In this document: piece after piece, positions 35,261-42,729 of the stretch
How the letters are laid out: each line of letters begins with the position of its first letter
Numbering within the stretch: the first letter of the stretch is position 1
Assembly (NCBI RefSeq): GCF_022008365.1
Contig: NZ_JAIRBA010000012.1
Span: 1 to 64,000, forward strand
Reading direction: 5' to 3'
Source: Aequorivita vitellina
GTDB lineage: Bacteria; Bacteroidota; Bacteroidia; Flavobacteriales; Flavobacteriaceae
Length of the DNA stretch: 64,000 nt
Made by a program: the position numbers and the translations under genes
Notes under the pieces: model-generated
What the model was told of the DNA's origin: nothing
The model's input: the letters and a program-made list of their open reading frames with translations, nothing else
The model's database searches: none

Positions 35261-36010
35261 TCATTCTTTTTTTAAAGCTTTTGTAAATAATTCGTAAAAC
35301 GCTTTAAAGTCACTATTTTCCAGTAAATGTAAATGTTTTTCAATTGTTTTATTATCGTTTCTTTTTGCGGGGCCGGTTTGTGCTTCTTCCGGTGAAAGAG
35401 TTTCTATTTTTGAAGCGGTTTCGGCAATAAGCGGCTTCAACAGCTCAAAAGGCAAGTTATTTTCTTCTAAAATCTCGTTTCCAACTTTGTATAAATAGTT
35501 CACGAAATTATTCACAAAAACCGCGGCTAAATGTAGCTTCGCTCTTTGTTCCGAAGAAATTTCAACCACATTTTCCGAAATAGCTGCTCCCAAACTTTGC
35601 AATAGCTCCAAATCTTTTGGGTTTTCGGCTTCAATACAAATAGGAATGTTTACGAAATTTACAGGGCGTTGTTTTGAAAATGTTTGTAACGGATAAAATA
35701 TTCCGCGCGTGTTTTTTGAGGAAAGTACGTTCATTGCTGCGCCACCGGAAGTGTGCACAACTAATTTATTTTGAAATGGTAAGCTTTCCGAAAAACTAGC
35801 AATAGCATCGTCAGGAATTCCGATTATATAAATATCGGCATTGACGATTTTTGAAATATCATCGGTAAAGGGAATATTCTCAAAAGGAGAAATCATTTTA
35901 ATATAGTTTCGATTAAAGACCTGTGTAACAGAAACTTTATCACTTTTATATAAAGCGTTAAGTAAATGATGGTTTACGTTGCCAAATCCTAATAGAACCA
36001 CTTTTATCAT
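35261..36010 (-). CDS. DUF2520/Rossmann-like domain protein (ketopantoate-reductase-like)
   Basis: 249 residues. The N-terminal Rossmann motif VVLLGFGNVNHHL (GxGNxxxH) binds a dinucleotide. The strand IYIIGIPDDAIASF and the segment LVVHTSGGAA follow. The C-terminal helical half (about 135-249, DUF2520) contains RAKLHLAAVFVNNFVNYLY and PLIAETASK. Proteins of this type are annotated F420-dependent or pantothenate-related, without proof. It is the first gene of the minus-strand cluster with KdsC. Confidence 0.85.
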   Translation of the reverse strand: MIKVVLLGFGNVNHHLLNALYKSDKVSVTQVFNRNYIKMISPFENIPFTDDISKIVNADIYIIGIPDDAIASFSESLPFQNKLVVHTSGGAAMNVLSSKNTRGIFYPLQTFSKQRPVNFVNIPICIEAENPKDLELLQSLGAAISENVVEISSEQRAKLHLAAVFVNNFVNYLYKVGNEILEENNLPFELLKPLIAETASKIETLSPEEAQTGPAKRNDNKTIEKHLHLLENSDFKAFYELFTKALKKE

Positions 36011-36163
36011 AATACGAAGTTAACTTTTTTTAGTAGAATGGTGGGGGAAAAAGGAGGAAAGAAGATGGAAAAAAGAGTAAAGATGAAAGAAGAAAGAAAA
36101 AAGATGATTTTATCAATCTCGACTTTTTACTTTGGGCTGTTCTCAATAATTCTTTGTGGTTTT

Positions 36164-36751
36164 TCAACGGAAAACCTTGTGTTTTATCAATTTTAGTTCG
36201 CCGTCTTGTTCCAGTTGCTTAATTGCGCGAATTACGGTTTCTACCCGCAGACCGGTTAAATCTGCAATTTGCTGTCGTGTTAATTCCACTTGAAAAAGTG
36301 CTTCGGAACCATATTTCTTTTTTAGTAAATCTATAAGCGCCAAAATGCGATGTTCGGGTGTATGCACCGAAATTTCCTTTAGAATAGTGGCTTTATAAAA
36401 AAGTCGTTTCGCCATGGCTTTGGTAAATTTTAAATTTACTTCAGGATTGTGGGTTAGGAGTTCAAATAAATTTGTTTTGCTTAATTTGTAAAGCTCCGTG
36501 GGTTTTACTGCAGCTGCCGAAGCTGGATATTTAAAATCGCCAAACAAAGGCGGTTCGCCAAAACTTTCGCCTTTGTAAAAAATACCTTGTACAAATTCTT
36601 TTCCTTGATCGTTCAAATTATACATTTTTACTTCACCAGTTTTAATCTGAAAATAGAAATGGGCACGTTTTTTTTCGTGAAGTATTACTTCAGCAGCATC
36701 TATATTTTCAAGGGTTGCATTGTAGTCTAAGAGTAAATTTTCTGGGATCAT
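36164..36751 (-). CDS. Crp/Fnr-family transcriptional regulator
   Basis: 195 residues. An N-terminal cyclic-nucleotide-binding-like beta barrel (about 20-120) has KGESFGEPPLFGDFKYPASAAA as the phosphate-binding cassette position. The long C-helix and winged HTH follow, with RQQIADLTGLRVETVIRAIKQLEQDG as recognition helix region. Cys residues for an Fnr iron-sulfur cluster are not seen, so direct oxygen sensing of that kind is unlikely. A dyad lies 4 bases before the start (36755-36774). It is divergent from a membrane protein, a truncated haemoglobin and ccsBA, so control by NO, haem or respiration is likely. Confidence 0.88.
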   Translation of the reverse strand: MIPENLLLDYNATLENIDAAEVILHEKKRAHFYFQIKTGEVKMYNLNDQGKEFVQGIFYKGESFGEPPLFGDFKYPASAAAVKPTELYKLSKTNLFELLTHNPEVNLKFTKAMAKRLFYKATILKEISVHTPEHRILALIDLLKKKYGSEALFQVELTRQQIADLTGLRVETVIRAIKQLEQDGELKLIKHKVFR

Positions 36752-36754
36752 AGG

Positions 36755-36774
36755 TTTATGATTAGCCTCATAAA
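36755..36774. promoter_or_regulatory. Candidate Crp/Fnr operator between divergent genes
   Basis: TTTATGA (36755-36761) and TCATAAA (36768-36774) form a perfect 7-bp dyad with a 6-base gap. It lies directly before the regulator's ATG and about 60 bases before the divergent gene, so it could serve autoregulation. Confidence 0.45.
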
Positions 36775-36833
36775 ATAGGGGTTCATTGGTGTTGTAAATT
36801 TACATTTTAAAAAATCAAAACCCTATTCATATT

Positions 36834-37121
36834 ATGAAAACCCTTTCTTTAAAACATTGGCAACAACAATTTGAACACGATTATTACATGTATGTACCTT
36901 TGAGCATAATTTTAAATAGCTGCATTGGTTCTATTGCTGCTATGGCCATTTTGGCACAAGGAACTAGTTTAATATCAGGTATTGAGCTTACATTGTGTGT
37001 AGCATTGTGCATGGGTTATAACGCAGCTTTGCTAGCGGGTTCAAATAGAAAATTTGCTTTCTGGTTACTTATTGTTAGTTTAGTGGTAAATTTATTGTTG
37101 ATATTAATAACCTTATTATAA
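36834..37121 (+). CDS. Small three-helix membrane protein
   Basis: 95 residues. A short cytoplasmic start (KHWQQQFEHDYYMY) leads into three hydrophobic segments at about 22-42, 48-66 and 74-95. No family is recognised. The haemoglobin gene begins 2 bases after its stop, so it is co-transcribed. The Crp/Fnr gene lies on the other strand. Confidence 0.65.
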   Translation: MKTLSLKHWQQQFEHDYYMYVPLSIILNSCIGSIAAMAILAQGTSLISGIELTLCVALCMGYNAALLAGSNRKFAFWLLIVSLVVNLLLILITLL

Positions 37122-37123
37122 AA

Positions 37124-37531
37124 ATGAGCAAAAAGAAAATAGAGTCCCGAGAAGATGTGTCTTTACTAGTAAATACGTTCTATTCAAAAGTTAGGAAAGA
37201 CGCGCTTCTCGGGCCTATTTTCAACCGAATTATCACCGATTGGGATACGCATTTAGAGCTCCTAACCGATTTTTGGGAAACCAATTTACTGTACGCAAGA
37301 AAGTATTATGGAAATCCGTTACACGCCCATGTTGTAGTTGATCATAAAATGAACCATACCATTAATGAACTTCATTTTGGTGTTTGGATTAATCTTTGGT
37401 TAGAAACTATTAACGAGCTTTTTGAAGGCGAAACTGCACAGATTGCGATAAATCGTGCCAGAAATATGGGAACTTTTATTCATTTGAATATTTTTAACGC
37501 TAGAAATAGAGAAGCAAAGAAAGAAGAATAA
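37124..37531 (+). CDS. Group III truncated haemoglobin
   Basis: 135 residues, typical for the family. The fold shows Phe/Tyr at the B helix (FYSKVRKD with Tyr20), the sequence DWDTHLELLTDFW and the candidate proximal His84 in NELHFGVWINLWLET. Group III globins bind O2 or NO and are linked to NO detoxification or haem handling. It sits in a small operon behind a membrane protein and just upstream of ccsBA, with a Crp/Fnr gene on the divergent strand. This context supports a respiratory or NO-stress role. Confidence 0.87.
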   Translation: MSKKKIESREDVSLLVNTFYSKVRKDALLGPIFNRIITDWDTHLELLTDFWETNLLYARKYYGNPLHAHVVVDHKMNHTINELHFGVWINLWLETINELFEGETAQIAINRARNMGTFIHLNIFNARNREAKKEE

Positions 37532-37571
37532 TAGTTAACACATTTCAGTAGTCCAAATGGGTCTAATTCCT

Positions 37572-37579
37572 TATTTTTG
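37572..37579 (+). promoter_or_regulatory. -7 promoter box TATTTTTG before ccsBA
   Basis: Perfect TAnnTTTG, 17 bases before the ATG at 37597, so ccsBA may have its own start site in addition to read-through from the globin operon. Confidence 0.5.
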
Positions 37580-37596
37580 CGCCAAAATTTCCTGTA

Positions 37597-40500
37597 ATGC
37601 AAAAAAAGATTGCCTCCGTTCTTTTCTCTACTAGACTCACCGCTGTTTTATTTATTGTTTATGCCGCCGCAATGGCCGCTGGAACATTTATGGATGCAGA
37701 TTCACAGAGTCCGCCAACACCCTATACACGAGAACTTATTTATAACGCTTGGTGGTTTGAGGCCATTATGGCGCTTTTTGTAATAAATTTTGTGGGAAAC
37801 ATTTTTAGATACAATCTTCACAAACGCAAAATGTGGGCTTCATTAATGCTGCATCTTGCATTTATTTTAGTGATTTTTGGCGCATTCGTTACTAGATATA
37901 TTGGTTTTGAAGGTGTAATGCACATACGCGAAGGCCAAACAGAAAATACAATTCTTTCAGAGCAAACTTACCTCGACGTTTTTATTGACGGAGATTATAT
38001 GATTGATGGCGTTGCACAACGAAGAAAAGTTAAACCCAAAAAACTTCGACTTTCAGAAAAGTTAAACAACGATTTTACAATTAAAACCGACTATAATGGC
38101 GAACCGGTAACTATTAAATTTAAAGATTTTATTAGTGGGGCGACCGAAGGATTAACACCAAATGAAAACGGAGAAGAGTACTTAAAAATTGTTGAAGCAG
38201 GTGAAGGTGAACGCCACGATCATTGGGTAAAAGTTGGAGAGGTTTCAAACATTCACAATATTCTTTTTGCAATCAATAAACCAACAGACGGAGCAATTAA
38301 CATTACGTATTCCGAAGATGGAAATTACACGATTTCAAGTCCTTTTGAAGGTAATTATATGCGTATGGCAGACCAAATGGAAGGCGAAGTTCTTTCAGAT
38401 AGTGTGCAGCCTTTCAATTTACGCTCACTTTATAGACTTGCCGGGATTTCATTTGTTGCGCCAGAACCTATTACCAAAGGAGAATTTGGAGTTGTAAAAG
38501 CCGCAGCAGATCAGCCGAGTCACCAAGACGCACTTATTGTTGAAGTATCTGCTGGCGGGGAAACAAAAACAGTTTCTATGCTCGGCGGAAAAGGTACTGC
38601 CCCAAATCCTGTGGAAACAGAAATTGCAGGCTTAAAAGTATATACAAGCTATGGTTCTGAAAGCATAGCATTGCCTTTCAGTATTACCTTGAACGATTTT
38701 ATCGCCGATAAATACCCAGGTACCGAAAAAGGTTATTCTTCATTTAAAAGTAAAGTGACCGTTATTAACGAAGATAAAACTCATTTTGATGCCGAAATTT
38801 TTATGAATAATGTGTTGGACCATCAAGGGTATCGCTTTTTTCAGTCTGGTTTTGACCCCGATGAGGGCGGAACAATCCTCTCTGTAAACCACGATTGGTG
38901 GGGCACTTGGATAACCTACATCGGTTATTTTTTACTGTATCTTGGTTTGATGGCTATTCTTTTTAGTAAGCACAGTCGCTTTGGAAAATTGGAGGAGATT
39001 TTAAATAGAATAAAGCGAAAAAAGAAAAATATGATTACCATTCTGGTTTTACTTTTATCGTTTACAGGATTTGCACAGCAACACGAGCCTTCAGCGCACA
39101 CGGTAGTTCCGAAGCATCAAATTGATTCTTTAATTAAGGCCAATGCAGTTAGTAAAGAGCACGCCGCCAAGTTTGGGCATTTAATTATTCAAGATAACGG
39201 GCGAATGAAGCCTGTAAACACCTTTGCCAGCGAGCTTTTGCGAAAAATAAGCAGACACGAAACCTACCAGGGTTTGGATGCAAACCAAGTTTTTATTTCA
39301 ATGACGGAGTTTCCACGACTTTGGGTTGAAGTACCGTTAATTGCGCTTAAACGGGGCAACGACAGTATTCGTCACGTTGCGGGTGTTCCCGAAGGTCAGA
39401 AAGATATTGCTTTGCTCGATCTTTTTGACGAAAAAGGAAATTACAAATTGGAGCCTTATTTGTCTGCTGCAACACGCACCAATACGCCAAATCAATTTCA
39501 AAAAGATTTTATTCGCGCGCACGAAAACTTTTCACTGTTGAATGCAGCCTTAAGTGGAAGTATTCTGAAAATATTCCCCATACCTAACGACCCAGGGAAC
39601 AAGTGGGTTTCGTACCCCGAATTGGGAGAAGCCAATTTAAAAGGAATGGATTCGCTATATGCGAGGAATATTCTTCCGTTGTATTTTGACAGTTTGAAAA
39701 AAGCCAGAGAGACAGGCGATTACAATCAGGCAAACGATTTGTTGGAAAGCGTTACCAATTTTCAGAAAAAATACGGAGCCGAAGTAATGCCTTCGGAAAA
39801 TAAACTTCGCGCAGAAACTCTTTACAACCAAGCAGACATTTTTAATAGGCTTTATAAATATTTTGCAGTATTTGGAATTTTGATGATGCTCTTCATCGTG
39901 ATGCAGCTATTTAAAGATCGAAAAATACTTCGCACCTTAATTAGTGGTTCCAAGATTATAATGTGGGTTTTCTTCGCATTAATGACACTTGGGTTGGCAC
40001 TGCGCTGGTATGTAAGTGGTCACGCCCCGTGGAGTGATGCTTATGAATCTGTTATCTACGTGGCTTGGGCAACCATTTTCTTTGGACTGGCATTTGGACG
40101 CCGAAGCGATTTAACCGTTGCTGCCACTGCATTTGCTGGAGCTATTATTCTTTGGGTTGCACACGAAAACTGGTTAGATCCGTCTATTGCAACCTTACAA
40201 CCTGTATTAGATAGTTATTGGTTGATGATACACGTGGCGGTAATTGTAATGAGTTACGGCCCTTTCACTTTGGGAATGATTTTGGCTGCAGTTTCACTGT
40301 TTCTTATGATTTTTACCACAAAGCGCAACTATAAAAATATGGAGATCAACATCAGCGAGCTTACTGTTGTAACCGAAATGGCGCTGACGGTAGGTTTGGT
40401 TTTACTCACCATCGGTAACTTTTTAGGCGGGCAATGGGCCAATGAAAGCTGGGGACGTTATTGGGGTTGGGATCCAAAAGAAACCTGGGCACTTATTAGT

Positions 40501-40788
40501 ATTATGATTTACGCTTTTGTAATCCATGCCAGATTGGTACCAGGACTTCGCGGACGTTGGACATTCAACGTTTTAGCGATGTTTGCTTACGCTTCTATTA
40601 TGATGACCTACTTTGGGGTGAATTTCTACCTAAGTGGCTTACATAGTTACGCTAGTGGTGATGCGCCCGCTACACCAACCTTTGTATGGTGGATTACGCT
40701 GTTTGGAGTGATTTTAAGTGTGGTGTCTTATTTTAGATATAAGAAGTTTTATGGGAAGAAAAAGAAACCCAAAACTTTAAAAAAGTAA
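37597..40788 (+). CDS. Fused CcsBA (ResB-ResC) cytochrome c biogenesis protein
   Basis: 1063 residues. Residues 1-500 are the ResB/CcsB half: helices at about 10-30, 48-65, 82-100 and 448-465, with a large periplasmic region. The CcsA half follows a periplasmic part (about 500-740) and has helices from about 755 to 1050 with the haem-handling motif WGRYWGWDPKETWALISI (WWD-type, near residue 957) and conserved His residues in HVAVIVMSYGPF and YAFVIHARL. The protein delivers haem across the membrane and ligates it to apocytochrome c (System II). The fused form is common in Bacteroidota. A strong bidirectional terminator follows. Confidence 0.94.
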   Translation: MQKKIASVLFSTRLTAVLFIVYAAAMAAGTFMDADSQSPPTPYTRELIYNAWWFEAIMALFVINFVGNIFRYNLHKRKMWASLMLHLAFILVIFGAFVTRYIGFEGVMHIREGQTENTILSEQTYLDVFIDGDYMIDGVAQRRKVKPKKLRLSEKLNNDFTIKTDYNGEPVTIKFKDFISGATEGLTPNENGEEYLKIVEAGEGERHDHWVKVGEVSNIHNILFAINKPTDGAINITYSEDGNYTISSPFEGNYMRMADQMEGEVLSDSVQPFNLRSLYRLAGISFVAPEPITKGEFGVVKAAADQPSHQDALIVEVSAGGETKTVSMLGGKGTAPNPVETEIAGLKVYTSYGSESIALPFSITLNDFIADKYPGTEKGYSSFKSKVTVINEDKTHFDAEIFMNNVLDHQGYRFFQSGFDPDEGGTILSVNHDWWGTWITYIGYFLLYLGLMAILFSKHSRFGKLEEILNRIKRKKKNMITILVLLLSFTGFAQQHEPSAHTVVPKHQIDSLIKANAVSKEHAAKFGHLIIQDNGRMKPVNTFASELLRKISRHETYQGLDANQVFISMTEFPRLWVEVPLIALKRGNDSIRHVAGVPEGQKDIALLDLFDEKGNYKLEPYLSAATRTNTPNQFQKDFIRAHENFSLLNAALSGSILKIFPIPNDPGNKWVSYPELGEANLKGMDSLYARNILPLYFDSLKKARETGDYNQANDLLESVTNFQKKYGAEVMPSENKLRAETLYNQADIFNRLYKYFAVFGILMMLFIVMQLFKDRKILRTLISGSKIIMWVFFALMTLGLALRWYVSGHAPWSDAYESVIYVAWATIFFGLAFGRRSDLTVAATAFAGAIILWVAHENWLDPSIATLQPVLDSYWLMIHVAVIVMSYGPFTLGMILAAVSLFLMIFTTKRNYKNMEINISELTVVTEMALTVGLVLLTIGNFLGGQWANESWGRYWGWDPKETWALISIMIYAFVIHARLVPGLRGRWTFNVLAMFAYASIMMTYFGVNFYLSGLHSYASGDAPATPTFVWWITLFGVILSVVSYFRYKKFYGKKKKPKTLKK

Positions 40789-40793
40789 ATTAA

Positions 40794-40842
40794 AAAACTG
40801 CGAAGTCGAGAATTCTTTACTCATTCTCGACTTCGCAGTTTT
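40794..40842. terminator. Bidirectional intrinsic terminator, 20-bp perfect stem
   Basis: Arms at 40794-40813 and 40823-40842 pair perfectly around a 9-base loop, flanked by A and T runs, between convergent ccsBA and fumC. Confidence 0.92.
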
Positions 40843-40869
40843 ATACAACTATATAATTTTGAATTACTT

Positions 40870-42255
40870 TTAAACCATATCTTCTGGTTTAACCCATTCT
40901 TCAAATTCTTCAGCAGTTAGATAACCTAGGTTTACTCCTTCTTCTTTTAAAGTAGTTCCGTTTTTGTGGGCTGTGTTCGCAATTTCAGCAGCTTTGTAGT
41001 AACCAATTTTTGGGTTTAACGCAGTTACTAGCATTAAACTGTTGTTTAATTGTCTTTTTATTACTTCAAGATTTGGTTCAATACCTTGGGCGCAGTGAAC
41101 ATCAAATGAAACACACGCATCGCCAATCAATTGTGCAGATTGAAGAAAGTTTGCCGCCATTACTGGTTTAAAAACATTTAGCTCAAATTGCCCCTGCATT
41201 CCGCCAACTGCTATTGCCATATCGTTTCCTATAACTTGTGCGCAAACCATTGTAAGTGCTTCGCATTGCGTTGGGTTTACTTTTCCGGGCATGATAGATG
41301 AGCCGGGTTCGTTGGCAGGAATGGTTATTTCGCCAATACCACTTCTGGGGCCGCTGGCAAGCATTCGCACATCATTCGCAATTTTATTTAACGAAACGGC
41401 AAGTTGTTTTAAAGCACCGTGACTTTCAACAAAAGCGTCGTGCGCAGCAAGTGCTTCAAATTTATTTTTAGCAGTTACGAAAGGTAGATCGGTAAATTTC
41501 GCAATGTAATCAGCAACTTTTACATCGTAGCCTTTTGGGGTGTTTAAGCCAGTTCCAACCGCAGTACCGCCCAAAGCAAGTTCTGCCAAATGTGGAAGTG
41601 TGTTTTTTAATGCTTTAATACCGTGCTCAAGTTGTGCGGCGTAGCCACTAAATTCTTGCCCAAGGGTTAGGGGAGTGGCATCCATAAAATGGGTTCGACC
41701 TATTTTTACCACATCTTTAAAATCGGCAGCTTTTTTAGCGAATGTTTTTTGAAGTTGTTCAACACCGGGAAGGGTGTTTTCAATCAATTTTTTATAGGCT
41801 GCAATATGCATTCCCGTTGGGAACGTGTCGTTAGACGACTGCGATTTGTTAACATCGTCATTGGGTTGAAGGGTTTTTTCGCCTTCGCCAATGGTTTTTC
41901 CAGCTAGTTGGTGCGCGCGATTTGCAACCACTTCATTCACGTTCATATTGCTTTGGGTGCCGCTTCCGGTTTGCCATATTACCAATGGAAATTGATCGTC
42001 GTGTTTGCCTTCTAAAATTTCGTCGCAAACCTTTGCAATCAGGTCTCTTTTTTCTTCCGAAAGTACGCCAAGCTCGCAGTTTGTGTAGGCGGCAGCTTTC
42101 TTAAGATACGCAAAACCGTAAATGATTTCTAACGGCATTGATGCTTTTGGACCAATTTTAAAATTTTCGAAAGAGCGTTCTGTTTGTGCACCCCATAGTT
42201 TATCGGCAGGTACTTTTACCTCGCCCATAGTGTCTTTTTCTATTCTATATTGCAT
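40870..42255 (-). CDS. fumC: Class II fumarate hydratase
   Basis: 461 residues, the usual length. Interconverts fumarate and malate in the TCA cycle, no iron-sulfur cluster required. The superfamily signature [16 protein letters not shown] is present with the catalytic Ser. [19 protein letters not shown] and [15 protein letters not shown] provide the other two conserved active-site regions. Cytoplasmic tetramer. A -7 box TACCTTTG with TTG 20 bases upstream lies at 42349-42379. Confidence 0.97.
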   Translation of the reverse strand: MQYRIEKDTMGEVKVPADKLWGAQTERSFENFKIGPKASMPLEIIYGFAYLKKAAAYTNCELGVLSEEKRDLIAKVCDEILEGKHDDQFPLVIWQTGSGTQSNMNVNEVVANRAHQLAGKTIGEGEKTLQPNDDVNKSQSSNDTFPTGMHIAAYKKLIENTLPGVEQLQKTFAKKAADFKDVVKIGRTHFMDATPLTLGQEFSGYAAQLEHGIKALKNTLPHLAELALGGTAVGTGLNTPKGYDVKVADYIAKFTDLPFVTAKNKFEALAAHDAFVESHGALKQLAVSLNKIANDVRMLASGPRSGIGEITIPANEPGSSIMPGKVNPTQCEALTMVCAQVIGNDMAIAVGGMQGQFELNVFKPVMAANFLQSAQLIGDACVSFDVHCAQGIEPNLEVIKRQLNNSLMLVTALNPKIGYYKAAEIANTAHKNGTTLKEEGVNLGYLTAEEFEEWVKPEDMV

Positions 42256-42348
42256 TGTGAAAGTATTAATTATGAATTAGTAACGTTCCTTCACCGTAGC
42301 TTGGGAACCTTTTAAAAAATCTTGAGCTGTAGCTTTTAAATTTGCATA

Positions 42349-42379
42349 CAAAGGTAACGAAAAGCCAAAAGTTGTTCAA
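42349..42379 (-). promoter_or_regulatory. Complete Bacteroidota promoter for fumC
   Basis: -33 TTG at 42379-42377 and -7 TACCTTTG at 42356-42349, spacing 20 bases, on the minus strand. This fits the TTTG-N19-21-TAnnTTTG consensus. The start codon is about 95 bases downstream. Confidence 0.6.
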
Positions 42380-42447
42380 CCCGCGTAGGTGTTTATTTGT
42401 TGTGAATAAATCGAAAAGTTTTCTTGTTGTTTTTCAAAAAATCCTAT

Positions 42448-42455
42448 TATCTTTG
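42448..42455 (+). promoter_or_regulatory. -7 promoter box TATCTTTG before the 57-aa gene
   Basis: Perfect TAnnTTTG with TTG about 18 bases upstream (42427-42429) and the ATG 25 bases downstream. Confidence 0.6.
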
Positions 42456-42480
42456 AGGCATCAATTAAAAACGCTGCAAC

Positions 42481-42654
42481 ATGTTTACATTCGAACAATA
42501 TTTAGGTTTTCTTGTTTTCCTTACCATCCTTACAATGGGGTTTTGGTTAATGATATTTTTAGTGAGCATTCTACCATACTGGATTGGAGGATCTCTTTAC
42601 GAAAACTGGAAATTGAAGCGCGAAGAAAAACGCAAAAATGAAGTGAAGGAATAA
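42481..42654 (+). CDS. 57-residue membrane protein
   Basis: A small frame from the ATG at 42481. One hydrophobic region covers residues 7-34, with Gly/Trp/Pro-rich IPYWIGGSLYENWKLKREEKRKNE as a very basic/acidic tail. It has a perfect promoter box in front and a strong terminator hairpin (42677-42708) behind, which supports a real gene. It is divergent from fumC and convergent with the receptor at 42730. No family recognised. Confidence 0.72.
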   Translation: MFTFEQYLGFLVFLTILTMGFWLMIFLVSILPYWIGGSLYENWKLKREEKRKNEVKE

Positions 42655-42676
42655 CTTCAGAATAAAATGATATATA

Positions 42677-42708
42677 AAAAAAGGGAACCAATTTGGGTTC
42701 CCTTTTTT
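42677..42708. terminator. Bidirectional intrinsic terminator
   Basis: AAAAAAGGGAACC (42677-42689) pairs with GGTTCCCTTTTTT (42696-42708), loop of 6 bases, between the 57-aa gene and the receptor gene. Confidence 0.88.
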
Positions 42709-42729
42709 GTTTGCAATTAATCACTAGTG

